From contig NC_092875.1 of assembly GCF_028372415.1 (NCBI RefSeq), positions 144,926,856 to 144,990,855 on the forward strand: DNA of 64,000 nt, given 5' to 3'. The position numbers and the translations under genes were made by a program. Shown here piece by piece: positions 46,116 through 58,039 of the stretch (position 1 is its first letter; each line of letters starts with the position of its first letter). The notes beneath the pieces are model-generated. The model saw nothing but the letters and a program-made list of their open reading frames with translations. It had not been told where the DNA came from and searched no databases. The stretch is from Notamacropus eugenii. Lineage: Eukaryota; Chordata; Mammalia; Diprotodontia; Macropodidae.

Positions 46116-46306
46116 AGATAAAAATGTGTGCTGCTAAAAGAATGTGATCTTGTATGACCTATATGTTTAGATAGATAGCAAAGAGAATAATATTAATACA
46201 GACCAAATATAGTACCAGGGAAAAAGGCAGCATTCTTACAAACTACCACAAATTCTTTCATCAATGGTAATGGTTATCTTTTTTCAATATATTGCATTCC
46301 GACTTA

Positions 46307-46572
46307 AGGGACAACTAGGTGATGCAGTGGATAGATCTCACCTCAGACACTACTGTGTGACCTTGGGCAAGTCACTTAACCCCCATTGCCCATTGCCTCA
46401 TCCTGGGTCATCTCCAGTCATCCAATATCTGGTCACTGTATTCAGATGGCTCTAGAGAAGAAGTGAAGCTGGTGACCTGCACAGCTTTCTCTCACTCTAA
46501 AACAAGGTCCAGTCCAAGTCATGTCATTATTTCTCTGATGGAATGACCTTCTTCAGCAACGAAGGACGAACA
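46307..46572 (+). repeat. tRNA-derived SINE with RTE-type tail
   Basis: Same family as 41982-42293: 'gatgcagtggatagatctca', 'gtgtgaccttgggcaagtca', 'cagatggctctagagaagaa', 'gctggtgacctgcacagctt' and 'accttcttcagcaacgaagg'. Part of the head is deleted. Flanks 'atattgcattccgactt' and 'atattattctggctt' may be a decayed target-site duplication. Confidence 0.85.
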
Positions 46573-46949
46573 TATTATTCTGGCTTACAGCATGAACAAC
46601 ATTCAGTTTTATTCTGATTAGTATTATTTTTTTTTAAGTTTTACCTATTTATTTATTTTTCAATCAGCAAGCATTTATTTTCTCCTCTTTCTACTTTTTC
46701 TTCCTAAAAAATGAAAAAAAAAAATGTAACAAATATGCCTAATGAAACAAAAGAAGGTTTTTCATTGACCCTGTACAGAAACGTTTTTCTCATTCTACAT
46801 CTTGAGTCTAGGACCTCTCTTTTAGGAAGTAGTGATTGGCATTAGTTTAGATTAAGCTTCATATCACTGAGAAGCAGTATAGCAATTCACAATGCAAGTT
46901 TTTAGGTTACTTTGGAAGATACCACCATAACTCATCTAGTATAAGAGCA
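46573..46949. other. Unassigned noncoding sequence
   Basis: Contains T- and A-runs (46627-46637, 46713-46722). An L2-like phrase (caatcagcaagcatttattt, about 46662) may be a fragment. Confidence 0.4.
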
Positions 46950-47050
46950 CTCAAACAGCAAACATTCTTATAATGCCTACAATATGCCAGACTGTGTTAG
47001 GAACTGAGGGCATAAATATAAATAATCAAGCAATTTGTACTCTCCAGAAG
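46950..47050 (-). repeat. L2 3' fragment, antisense
   Basis: 'cctacaatatgccagactgt' and 'gttaggaactgagggcataa' match antisense L2. Confidence 0.55.
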
Positions 47051-47093
47051 TAATGAGAACAACTTATCAATGGGGAGAGAGAGGAGAGAATGG

Positions 47094-47270
47094 ACCTGTG
47101 ATTTCACTGGCATACTGAAATGAACCTACAGCCATCATATCTGGTTGGAAACTTATCTGCATCCAATCTGTGGTCTTAGAGGGCTGCCTAGTTATTATGT
47201 AGTAGTGGCAAGACTTAAACCCAATTCTTCCTGACTCTAAGCAGGGCTTCCATTAGATGCATTCTGTTTC
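47094..47270 (-). repeat. SINE with 'cacaggtc'-type tail, antisense
   Basis: 'ggacctgtgatttcactggc', 'gtggtcttagagggctgcct', 'aagacttaaacccaattctt' and 'cctgactctaagcagggctt'. Confidence 0.7.
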
Positions 47271-47702
47271 ATAATTTAACAATAATTTCATGAAAATTTG
47301 TCTTTATTATAATTTTTACTTTGGCTGGAACAGTATGGTATGACATTTTATTACTATTCTCTATCTATTAGATTATTGAGACCACTCATGCTTAATAAAG
47401 CTAGAATAATTTAGAGATATTAAGTATAATGTGAGAATTGTGGGATACCACAATTACCCTCATATTTTACATGAAAATATATGTCAAAAGCAAAACCACA
47501 AACGAATTTTTAATATATACATGGCACAATATAGGCTTATTATAACTCCATTTTAGAAGTCAAACGTTTTGCATATTTTAAATAAATTCTTCCTTGTACT
47601 TAACTTGAAGGAAACAGGAAATGCTTTTCATGATTTTCTTAAAAGAAAATGTATGTCATTCAAAAAAACCTGTCTTATACTAATGTTAAGCTCATTTTGA
47701 TG
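47271..47702. other. Unassigned AT-rich noncoding sequence
   Basis: Holds a short exact hairpin, aattgtgg-gata-ccacaatt (47436-47455). Nothing else recognised. Confidence 0.45.
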
Positions 47703-47905
47703 ATCAGAGCTCATAGTGGTTACTATACTGGACCATCAGGAAGACCTGTGAATTTGAAGCCTTGCCTTAGACACTCAATAGCTGTGTGGCCTTGAGCAAG
47801 TCATGTAACTTCTCAGGGCTTCAGTTTCTTCTTGTGTAAAATGAGGGAATTGCATTCATTGATCTCTAAGGTTTCTTTCAGTTCAAAATTCATGATTTTA
47901 TGAAA
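47703..47905 (+). repeat. MIR-type SINE
   Basis: 'aagacctgtgaatttgaagc', 'gctgtgtggccttgagcaag', 'tcttcttgtgtaaaatgagg', 'ttgatctctaaggtttcttt' and 'cagttcaaaattcatgattt'. Confidence 0.75.
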
Positions 47906-49525
47906 TATAGCATTTTGGTTAAAAAATCATCATCCAGATGGGAAATGGATCTTTGACAGAAGATTAGAGAAATTTGATGGATTTCATTTGGAGAAGAGTA
48001 GGAAATCTGGGTCTAGGAAGAGGATCGGGGGAGGCACAAGGGAAGCAAGTATCATGTGAATGGATGGAGAGTTGACTAAAATGCCTCAAAATGAACTTCT
48101 AGATCTAGCTATCCATCACACAAAGACTAGCAACAGGGGAGCTAAAATAAGTATCACAGTTCTATTCTGATGGAAGACCCAGAAATACACCTCAGAGTAG
48201 TATAATAGCAAAGGAGCATAAAATCTGATCTTCCATCTATGAAACTTTCCCTGGTGAACTCAAAGGGCACTCTGTATCACTCCCTAATGATTTTCCTTAT
48301 CTGTTTGGTAAGTTATGCAGTAGTCCCTAAAATAAAAATCAATACACTCCTGGGAGATGGCCCAGATTCTCATTCTGTGCAATTCTGTGGCAAAATACTA
48401 GAAGATTTAGTTCATTGAATGGTTTCTCAGTCTTTGAGGGAGAGAGAATAGAACAAGTCCTCTTGTTTTTTGCCACAAACTCATCTCCTTGTTGATTTGA
48501 TTGACTTATCCATTCAATGCCATGAATTCTGAGCACGGCCTTCATACTGTAGTAAGCAGTGTTCATACCAAAGCTATTTCTAAGATTTTGGTAACTAGAT
48601 TCCAATCAGTCTTGGAAATGAGCAAATAAAAGTGCAAATGGAATGAGATTATCATGCAAACTGATGAGGAATGAGTTTCTTTCTTGTTTGTTTGTTTCCT
48701 GTTTTGAAGGCGACCTAAGGTAATAGGGTCACAATTATAAAGAAGTAAATATATATATGATATATATGTATATATATATATATCATATGTATTAAAGGAG
48801 AAACAAAGATAGAAAACAGAACACTTTACAAAATGCTACAGTTCATTATGAAAAGAAAAATAAATAAAGGTGGGTAGTTTTTGTTAGACAATATAGACTT
48901 GATTTAAATAACCATTAGTATTAAGTTTCTCATGAACTGCCAAATCTGGAAAATCTGCACTGACAATTTTCTAGGGAAATAATAAAGTAACTTTACAGAA
49001 AAATATTAAACACAATTCTTTCAAGAACAGTGAGAATGGTATACCAAAAATAACAGAAAAATTGTCATATCTGTCAACAGAGAAGAACATCCAACCACTG
49101 CTGTTTATGAAAATGAACACCTGCCTTGTAGCTCCTCATTATTCAGAATGCTCCTGAGATCTCTATTCTTCACAAGGTCATCCCAGATTGATCAGAAAAG
49201 GGCAAGAATTTCCTCTGACCTGGGTGGCTACTCCTCTTGCCTTTTCTTCCAAAAATGATCTGTACTTCCTTACTACCCCTAAAGTGAACTTAAATTTGGC
49301 AAGAGGATTCTATAAAGAATTTTTTTCTTTCTACATGCATATACACCATGTTTTAAATCTGCTGTCAATATTTTGTTAATCTTAAAAGATTCCATAAATG
49401 TGAGTTAATTTTACTTTTCCTCTTTTGTGTATGTGTTAGTATCTGTCAATGTACTTTGACAAATTCTAAAAGCTTAGGAGATAACAATTGGTCTTTAAAT
49501 TGGTCAGTGTGAACAGATCACACAG
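47906..49525. other. Unassigned noncoding sequence
   Basis: Contains a (TA)n tract at about 48748-48790. An 88-codon minus frame at 48339-48605 has no recognisable domain. No repeat family identified. Confidence 0.45.
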
Positions 49526-49529
49526 AGTA

Positions 49530-49690
49530 TGGTAAGGTAGACAAAGTGCCGTGTCTGGTTGTCAATGGACCAGTTTTCAAATTCTGACCTTGACACTTAT
49601 CTAATTGTGTTACCTCTGGCTAACTATTCATTCCCACTTCTCTGGGGAAGTTGGACGCAGGATCTCTAAAGTCCTTTTGGTTCAACCCAA
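49530..49690 (+). repeat. MIR-type SINE, decayed
   Basis: 'ttttcaaattctgaccttga' and 'cacttatctaattgtgttac' then 'caggatctctaaagtccttt' fit a MIR-type SINE. Confidence 0.5.
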
Positions 49691-50344
49691 GAGATTTTGA
49701 ATAAATCATTTTACTCCAAAGCTTAAATTCAGTTCACAATAGTTGATAATTTGTAGCTGAAACATTTAGAACAGATGAGGTAGGTGGCACAAAGAATTTT
49801 CTTTTCTTTTTTTTAAAGGATTTTTGTTGGGAGTTAATATTTCTATACATTTGGGGTTTCTTATAATGTATTTATAACTATCAATTTGTAGGTCTGCACA
49901 GAATACAGAAAAAGACATAGAGATAAACGTGCTTTACTTTTTCCATATCATCTGTTGAGATTATTTAAATATCTGAATTGCAGATTTTTAAAAGCAAATT
50001 CGTATACGATATGTGCCTGAAAAATGTTTAATTTGCTCTAGGGTAAAGGGAATCTAGTTTAGGTACATTGGCATAAAAGCATTTAATTTTTTTAAAGTCA
50101 TAAATGTTCAGTTTGGTTACTGTGTTTAGCTCAATATAAAAGGACATATGATTTTAAGTATAAATTTAATTGCTTCAAGTTTCATCAGTATTTTGTATTA
50201 TTTTCACTTAATCTTTGTCAACCATTCTACTTCATTAGTTTTACAACAAATTTCTGCCATCAGTTCTCTGGTTTCTTCAGTTTCTTTCCTCCTATTATAA
50301 AAGGAATAATGATGCAGGTGATTAAAATATATTTTAGATGTATT
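49691..50344. other. Unassigned AT-rich noncoding sequence
   Basis: Nothing recognisable. Confidence 0.45.
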
Positions 50345-50435
50345 CTTAGAGTTCTGCTTTCACATCTGAAAAATAAAGGTTGAACTAAATGATCTGAAAT
50401 TATTTCTAGTTTTAAGGTTAAAATATTCTGAATTC
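50345..50435 (+). repeat. MIR-type SINE 3' part
   Basis: 'cacatctgaaaaataaaggt' and 'tgaactaaatgatctgaaat' then 'ttctagttttaaggtt' follow the MIR-type end. Confidence 0.55.
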
Positions 50436-50806
50436 TTCATAAATATTTCTTCAATGAAAATAATGTTCATACTTTAGGAAAACATTTCAAAATTTGAATT
50501 TCCCCAATCTAAGAATTAAAATAACATTTCATCCCCTTCCAACAATTAGATTTCTTTAAAATCTTCCTGATTCTAGTGTAAGCTTTCCAAGTATATCCCT
50601 GATTATCTATTAATCCTAACATACTACTCTTTAATTATCACTTCTCTATTTAAAACAAAAGAAAAATAATGGTTCCTTATTGCTTATTGAATAAAATACA
50701 GCGTTTTGATCCTGGCATTCAAAGCCTTCCAACCTGCCTCTCTCCTCGTCTCACACTATTGTCCTTAGCATATTACAGATTTCATTCACATTCAATTTTG
50801 TGACCC

Positions 50807-50942
50807 TCTTTGCTTTAGTTTCCTCATCTGTGAAATGAACTCAATAATAGCACCCACTTGACAGGCTGTTCAGAGGATCAAATGAGATATTTGTAAGGCA
50901 TTTAACATAAAGTCTGGTACATAATACCCAATAAATGTTAGC
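50807..50942 (+). repeat. MIR-type SINE nested in L2
   Basis: 'ctttgctttagtttcctcat', 'ctgtgaaatgaactcaataa', 'ttcagaggatcaaatgagat' and 'aatacccaataaatgttagc'. Confidence 0.8.
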
Positions 50943-50975
50943 TATCATCATCATCTCATCATCATCATCTTTATC
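50943..50975. repeat. (ATC)n repeat
   Basis: Trinucleotide ATC tract at the 3' end of the nested MIR, the usual MIR/L2 terminal expansion. Confidence 0.85.
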
Positions 50976-51180
50976 ATTTAATCTTATGCTGCCATCCCTT
51001 TGTGAATTTGGTTCTCACATCCAGAATGGTCTCCTGTCATAACACTTTCATAAACAGAATTCCACCTCGAATCAAGTCCAAACTCATATGCCACCTGCTT
51101 ACTCCCCAAAATCTTTTTTAAACATGTCATCTCATAAATAAAAATGATCTCTTCTCCAATTTTTCCAATAGGAAAATTTT

Positions 51181-52660
51181 TCATAGGACTTTTCCCCTGA
51201 AATTCTGTTTTGCATTTTTTTGTTTGTTTGTTTTTGTGTGAATTGAAACTTTCACAAGGACTCCACTTATCCTAAAACAGATAAAAAAAACCCTAGAAGT
51301 TCTAAAACCAATTCCATATCCATTATACTTAGAGCAAAATCCCATTACTTTTCTCGACAAACTTTGTTGAAAAAGGCCCAGGTTGTTAAATTACTAAAGA
51401 GACACATAGCTAAAGATGTTCTTTTAGCTGTAATATAGTCTGGGTTACTCATATTTATTCTTCTGAAAATAAGTATGAAAATTGTGTGTGAGAAGGAGAA
51501 ACTGAATCATATTGTCTGAATATCTAAGCTTCTTTAGAATAATAAATTGATACTTATGTGATACTCATTCTTAACCTTCCTGAAAAGTCAGGCTAAAAAT
51601 TATCTATTTAATTTATGATTTTCTGCTCAAGTCCTTTTATTTGATCAGAATTAGAACTAACAAAATACTAGGGTAGGCTAATATCACAGGGTTTTAAAAA
51701 AACACTCTTGGAGCTAGGTGTAATCTGCTATATTGTGGTCTGGCTTTATAAGAGTTCTCAATCTATTCTTTCAGAAGTTATAAGCATCTGAATTATTGGC
51801 TACCAATTCATACCTTTTGAGTTTCATCCATCATTGGTCAGGGGAATTAGAAATGGAACCCACTTCAGTAAAAAATATGAATATAGTTACATGAGCTTTT
51901 TTTTAAAGCCCAGTGAAAAGTAAAGAGTATTCATACCCATTGAATATCTTATCTCAGTGTTTCAATGAGGTAGGATGATGGTCTTGCAAGAGAGAGATCA
52001 TTCAACATAGTCCATAGATTTTATTTTTAAGTTGAAAAAGCAACTGGCAATGTGGCAATGATAATGGTTTCTAATATACTGTTAGTAGTGCTATAGATAG
52101 CTTATGGACTGCATTACCCTTTTCTATCCCTCATTGAATTTTATAAAGATTCAGATATTTTCTAAAATGAACTTAAGATAGATTCAGTTTGCATACATTA
52201 CCGTTCATTCAAGTTGTATTTTTAAAGATTAAATAATAATCATTTAAATAGACCACATTTAGATAGGGTATTAGGGTTTACAAATAAATATGTGTAGAAT
52301 TTGAAGGTATAAGCAAAACTTTTCTGGTTTCTAGCTTTCTTGAAAAGGAGTTATGAATTGTCCCTTTCTGGGCATGATAGTGCCTAGGAGGGGTGAAGAA
52401 AAGAAAGGCAATAATAGATTGCTCATGTCTTTAAAAAATGTTTCCTTGATCAGAATATTGTAGAGTAAATCTCAGAGCTGTTTTTTAAGAGAAAGGTTCC
52501 TATTAATTATTTTTTACATAATAGCAATTTGGATGTGTGTTTTCATGCTTCATTATCATTTTCCAAAATTGGGAAAAAATGACTATAAAAATAAACATGC
52601 CAATACCATACAACTGTGATAATAATATGGTAATGATAATGGTTGATAATAGTGAGAAGA
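51181..52660. other. Unassigned AT-rich noncoding sequence
   Basis: No repeat family, RNA gene or credible coding frame recognised. Confidence 0.5.
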
Positions 52661-52664
52661 ATCA

Positions 52665-52770
52665 TGGAATAGTGGATAAGGGGCTAGCCTTAAAGTCAAA
52701 AGACTTGGATTCAAGTTCTTGCATCTGACACTAGCTATGCGACTATGGATAAGCCACTTAACTATTTTAT
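52665..52770 (+). repeat. tRNA-derived SINE head
   Basis: 'gaatagtggataaggggcta', 'aagtcaaaagacttggattc' and 'ggataagccacttaactatt'. Confidence 0.65.
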
Positions 52771-52859
52771 AGAAACCTTTTGAGAGATCCCTGACCATGC
52801 CTGCTGTATTCCTTACCTGAATTATGCTGAAGAAATCGTAGGTCTAGACTCCCGTCACC

Positions 52860-53065
52860 AAATATTGATCATGTGGATAGTGGCATAGCTTTGCAGTCTG
52901 AAAGGTCTTGGCTCAAGTTTTTCCTGTGATGCTTACTTGTGTGACTGTGGACAAAATATTTAACTGTTCCTTCCTTTAAGAGAAAAAGTCAAAGACCAGT
53001 TGTGGTGGAGGAAGTTTGCATCCTGAGAGTATAATATACTGATGAAACCATAAGTCTATACCTCA
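52860..53065 (+). repeat. SINE with 'cacaggtc'-type tail, decayed
   Basis: 'gcttgtgtgactgtggacaa'-like core near 52935-52955, then 'gtggtggaggaagtttgcat' and 'tgatgaaaccataagtctat', matching the tail of the 45930-46115 family. Confidence 0.5.
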
Positions 53066-53729
53066 CATGGGTAAACATAGATGATAAAAATACATAATAA
53101 GCTTCCCTTGCTCATATTTAAGCTAATCAGATCAAAATGAAAGTGACTACATTTAAAATGAAAGTGACTATGTTCAAAATCAAACCGTAATTGGAACATC
53201 ACTATGGCATCTTATACAAGATATCACAGAGGTTAGTCTTGGCTACATTTTGAGGATATTCATTGCATAAAGATCTCCTCCCATTTTCTTAAGATGTGAT
53301 TAATAGCGACTTAACAAACATTTCCTGAACAAAGTGTTAAGTGAATGATGTTTTAATATTAAATGACATGCTTGAAATGGTGTTGTAGTCATCACTTAGG
53401 CCATTAAAAACTGCCTCCAAATCCTAAGGAGATCAGAAGGATGAAGGTAATGGAAATATGGAGATAGTCTAAAAGACCAATCTAAGTTCTAAAAGACTAA
53501 GTTTACATTTATTGTTTCTTTTTTTGGGGTGGGGGATGGTGGTGGTGATTTGTTTTTAAAGAAACTGTGGATGATTTCTGACCACACCTACTATACCCAG
53601 TATATATGAATTTTTTTAGACTTGTGAGAGTTAGTTGGGGAACATTAAGATTGAAAGTATGTGGCATGTAGGCTTTTTGCACACTAAATGCTCCATATGG
53701 CTTTCCTTTCATGAATTCTCTGTTCCAGT
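53066..53729. other. Unassigned noncoding sequence
   Basis: Two near-copies of 'aaaatgaaagtgactacatt' and 'aaaatgaaagtgactatgtt' (53134-53177) form a short tandem repeat. Nothing else recognised. Confidence 0.4.
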
Positions 53730-54275
53730 TGGGGCTATTGGCTCTTCCTTGTACATCACATTTCCCTGTCCTGTCTCCATGCCTCTTCTTATCAGGGGTG
53801 GGAAACTTGCCACCTCAAGGTCACATGTGGCCCTAGTCTAGGTCCTCAAGTGTGGCTCTTTGAATTAGAGAACAAACCAAAGGGCCACACTTGAGAACCT
53901 AGAGGGCCAGTCAGAGACCTGCACTTGAGGACCTAGTGGGCCTCCAGGCTGCAAGTTTCCACCTCTGGTTTACATTGTTTATGCCTGGAATGTACTTCCC
54001 CCTTACAACTGTCTGCTAGAATCCCTAACTTCGTAATTTAGGTGCCAGTTTCTTTATCATATCTTTCCTGATCTCTAGCCACCCAATTGTTAGAGCATGC
54101 TCTCCTTCAAAAACACTTTGAATACACTCTGTAATTAGTTTTCTTTGTGGTATTCTATAAGTACACTGTCAACATCTTCAGGGCAAGGATTTTTAGATTT
54201 TTGCCTCTGTATCTCCAGGATAGAGAACAGTGCCTAGAACATAGGAGATGCCTTTATAAATGTTTGTTGAATCAA
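53730..54275 (+). repeat. L2 3' region split by a hAT-like MITE
   Basis: After the MITE: 'tttatgcctggaatgtactt', 'atatctttcctgatctctag', 'cagtgcctagaacataggag' and 'ataaatgtttgttgaat'. The part before (53730-53792) is the matching upstream L2. Confidence 0.75.
53793..53967. mobile_element. hAT-like palindromic MITE
   Basis: Left end caggggtgggaaacttgcca and right end (complement) cagaggtggaaacttgcagc form imperfect terminal inverted repeats. Inside, 'ctcaagtgtggctcttt' pairs with 'aaagggccacacttgag', making a near-palindrome in the left two thirds. A second copy of the tail motif follows. Flanking 8-mers (cttcttat, gtttacat) match at only half the sites. It would need a transposase in trans. 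Confidence 0.75.
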
Positions 54276-56655
54276 ATACCCAAACATTATTTTAAAACTG
54301 TAACATGTACCCAACTTACCAGCTGCCTCAACCCTGCACAGACAGTCTTTAGCCAGATTGGAAGGGCACAGGAGCTATTTGTCACTTTCCTAAATAAACC
54401 TGCTACTTCTATAATATGGCTGTTTTCAGATAAAGGAAAAGTATGTTGGTGAGTGGGATGGAAATTGAAGAAGTACAATACTATATATTTACATGCAGCT
54501 TCAATTAAATTCTAAATCAAAGAGCAAAATGTTATTTTGGTCCAATTGCTCAGGCCCGCCCAGATAACTTGCTGACTCATAAAGCCCAATGTGAGTCAAG
54601 CCAGAGACTCATCTATCTGCCATTTTGACCAACAGAAGGTCCTTTTTTTTTCTAGTGAGTTTCAGCATTTTCAAAATGCCTGACTACTACTGTAGCAGTG
54701 AAGATAAATTGCATAAAATAGATTAAATACTAAAAATGTAATTATATTTTAAATTAAATGTAAATGTTTAAAAATATGAAAACTTAATATATTTTCTTCT
54801 TTTTTTTGCCTTTTAGCTGAAGACCTCTTTCTACATATGTACCCATATTTCAAGACATTTCTTTCTCTATACATATATATGAATAGATTTAGTCTGATCA
54901 CACACACACACACAAACTCTATCAAAAAATTTCAAAGCAATAGTTTATTTAATTATATTGAATCAGAGAGGTCCTGTGACTTTGTTCATGTCTGGGCGGG
55001 GGGAAGTCTATGTAACCCTGAAATGAAATGTTATTACTATCTCACTCACTCATTCTTGGAATTGGCTTAGTGATTACTTCAACATCGACATCAGTGAAAA
55101 ACATTTGACATCTGGCCTAGAAAATCAGACAGCAGACCACAGAGACTTTGATTAAAAAAACTTCATGTAATTTTCTCCAATCATTAGGCTGGCCTATTCT
55201 TTTATCAGAATGAAGGTTTCTCTCATCACCTGCAAATTTCTAGCAGGGTTTTAAGGGGAAAAAAAAGCCTTGATGCTTTTACATGTAAATCCATTTTCAA
55301 TATAGAAACACTCTCAGAGTAACTCGATTATAAAGTTATTCTGATGAGGTTATTATTTTTGTTAGAAACTGATCTGGGATTTTTGTTGCCTTAACCTTTT
55401 GTCATCTACTATGGTGCCTCAGTTTACTTGTTTTGCTTTTATTCAAAGCTAATATTTTTTGAAAGCAAAACTGTACAATTGGTATTATTTCTTGCTGAAA
55501 AAAAAATACAGGCTCTTTTATGTCATCTGCATCATGTAGAAAATTTGTAGATCAAAAATAAAGCAGACCAGTTGAGTTCATTATGTTTAACCTTCTTTAG
55601 AGCAGAGCTATTCCCATTAGGGAGAAGAATGCATGCTCAGCCACTCCACAATAGAGATCCTGAAATGAACTGCACTGCAGGATCACCATGAATTAAAGTC
55701 TCCATCTGAGACCGTGGCTCCTGGCATCAGAGAGCAGGGTTCCGATGAACTTGTGCGAGGAGCACTCCGGTAATGAGCCATCACGTTGCCTTTTCTCTTG
55801 GAAGACAATTTATATGATGAAACTTGATAATTAACTTATGTCCAACAAACTAAATTCAATATATCTGTTTTCAGGTCAGAGACAGTGACTGCAGTCCCTG
55901 CAAATGTGCTACCCCATCTTCCTGTTCCTTGACAAGGACACGGTCCCTGCTAATACAGTGTCACAGTAAATTTGCTTATCTCTTAAGAACAACGAGGTAT
56001 GCTGTAAAATATGTTAGTACTATCAAAACATTCATAATAAAATCCTAATAAAATTAGAAACTTGGAATAAAAGGAAATCATGGTCTTCAATTGTATGTCT
56101 CGGAATTACCTTCAATAATGGCTGATACATTATACAGTATAAAAAAAAATGCTACCATCCATGTGCCTGACTGGTTAGCCTGCTTCACTTTGCAAGAATG
56201 GGAGACATTGAGAAAGTGGAGAATTCTAATTTTTTTTCCAATTTCATAACTCCATCTAACATGACTTGCAAATTGTTGTCACCCCTACAGATCCTTAGAG
56301 AATCTGAAAACTTCGTAGTGAATAGCTACTTGATTGAAAAGAAAAGAGAGAAAGAAAAAGATATTGCCTATTTTCTCTTGCCTGAAGATGTAAAGTATCC
56401 ATATTGATGATGAGGATGGGGGTGGGGAGGAAAGAAAGACTTGCTTCACTTTTAAAAATGTTAGTGTTTCTGCCCACGGCCAATACTTGTACCCATTTCT
56501 TGCACATGGCATGTTATTTGAATTACTATTCTAGGGTGGAATTCAGTGAGTGTAAAGCAGATTTTTGCATCACAAATTGAGACTGCTTCTTGATACATAT
56601 TTAGAAAATTTATATATTGAGCCCCTGACCTAATACACTCATGAAATCTGGTTAC
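54276..56655. other. Unassigned noncoding sequence with conserved-looking parts
   Basis: No interspersed repeat recognised over 2.4 kb. A short (CA)n lies at 54899-54914. 54535-54650 and 55530-56000 look like conserved noncoding DNA. Confidence 0.45.
55530..56000. promoter_or_regulatory. Candidate conserved noncoding element
   Basis: Dense non-repetitive sequence, including 'actccggtaatgagccatca' and 'gagaccgtggctcctggcat', with more CpG than its neighbours and homeodomain-type AATTAA/TTAATT cores. No coding signature is convincing in any frame. Confidence 0.35.
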
Positions 56656-56661
56656 ATTTTG

Positions 56662-56905
56662 GGGAACACCTAGGTGGGACAGTAGTTATAGTGCCAGACC
56701 TGACCTTAAAGAGACTCATCTTCTTGTGTCCAAATCTGGCCTCAGGCAGGAAGTGTGATCCTGGGCAAGTCATTTATTCCTGTTTATCTCAGTTTCTGAT
56801 CTATAAAATGAGTTGAAGAAGGAAATGGCAAACTACTCCAGAATCTTTGCCAAGAAAACCTCAAATAGAGTCACAAAGAGTTGGAAAGGACTGAAGGACA
56901 AAAAT
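56662..56905 (+). repeat. tRNA-derived SINE with RTE/BovB-like tail
   Basis: 'cacctaggtgggacagtagt', 'gtgatcctgggcaagtcatt', 'gaagaaggaaatggcaaact', 'actccagaatctttgccaag' and 'gagtcacaaagagttggaaa'. Confidence 0.85.
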
Positions 56906-57429
56906 AAAATCTTCTTTCAGAGTTGGCTATCTATTGGACAATACTTTAATTATGTTATTGCTAAAAGAAATATTCTGCTTGAGTTGTAGTTGGGGCAAAA
57001 ATTAATCCATAATGAATGTACCCTGAGGAGGTTGGTACTTATTTGCTCATATCAACCATTCTTACACAAAAAAGTATTTCTGCTTTTAATAGGTAAAAAC
57101 ATTAATATGTTAATATTCCTGCAAATAGATCAAATACAGATCTATAGCTATAAAAGAGCATTCTAAATGAAATATAAAATTTCCTAAGTAATTTTTATTA
57201 AAACAAAAAATTCAATTTTAACGATCCGTCAATGTTCAGTCTTTCATTTGTAATTTTAAGAAGCAGCTAGAGTTAGTTCCCAAGTGTCAAATTCTTGAAG
57301 ATTAAAATTGGGAGATATTTAACAAAAGAAATTTAAAAAAATCCAATTGAACATAGCTACTGTTAATATGTGGTTTTGACAGGTATCCTTCTGTATGGCT
57401 AGGATAAGTCTTGTTTCTATTTGAGCTTG
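56906..57429. other. Unassigned AT-rich noncoding sequence
   Basis: Nothing recognisable. Confidence 0.45.
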
Positions 57430-57545
57430 AAACCACTGGGATAGTGGATAGATCCAGAAAGACCTGGGATTTTAATTCCTGCCTCTGATACATACTGTAA
57501 TCTTGGACAATTCACTTAATTTCTCAATGCTCTAGGCAAGTTGAT
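57430..57545 (+). repeat. tRNA-derived SINE head
   Basis: 'gggatagtggatagatccag', 'aaagacctgggattttaatt' and 'ctcaatgctctaggcaagtt' match the 45930-46115 family. Confidence 0.6.
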
Positions 57546-57639
57546 TTGGCATGATGAGTTTTTTTAATTTGGGTTTTCCTCATACCAATTAAATCAGATC
57601 TAGTTTCTACTCCTTTTAAAATTTAAGAAAATATACATA

Positions 57640-57718
57640 AGTGCATATGCATACATACATGTATGTTTGTATGTGTATGAACACATATATGTATGCCTAT
57701 ATATATATAGGTATAAGG
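57640..57718. repeat. (TATG/CATA)n microsatellite
   Basis: Imperfect CATA, TATG and TA repeats. Confidence 0.85.
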
Positions 57719-57774
57719 CAATGAGCTATGAAGTGATAATGTGCACAAAGGTAACCTTATTTAGTAATAGATCA

Positions 57775-57905
57775 TAGACTAATAGGACTACAGATTTTTG
57801 AGCTGGAAGGGAATACAGATGCCCAGTGCTACCCATTTTATGGATGAGGAAACTGAGTTCCAAAGAAGACACTTGCCTCAAACTTAGGATAACTGGAGTG
57901 GTCAC
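57775..57905 (-). repeat. Old MIR-type SINE
   Basis: 'cagatttttgagctggaagg', 'cccattttatggatgaggaa' and 'actgagttccaaagaagaca', same family as 10015-10325. Confidence 0.65.
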
Positions 57906-58039
57906 TTGTCAATCTACTTTTCTCTCCTTGAAGCAGATGTTGGGACAGGAATAAACTAAAATCTCTCTAGAATATGGTTATTGGAGATATATTCTTAGAA
58001 ACAGTGGAAGTCAGTCCCCTCTTTCCAGATCCTTTCTTT

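Larger units (their letters stand above)
50590..51180 (+). repeat. L2 fragment split by a MIR
   Basis: Left: 'ttgatcctggcattcaaagc' and 'cttccaacctgcctctctcc'. Right (50990-51180): 'cacatccagaatggtctcct', 'gtccaaactcatatgccacc'. A MIR and an ATC repeat lie between. Confidence 0.7.

Noticed and set aside
48339..48605. 88-codon minus-strand frame
   Set aside because: No domain, no neighbouring exon signals, and composition like its surroundings; expected by chance in 64 kb.
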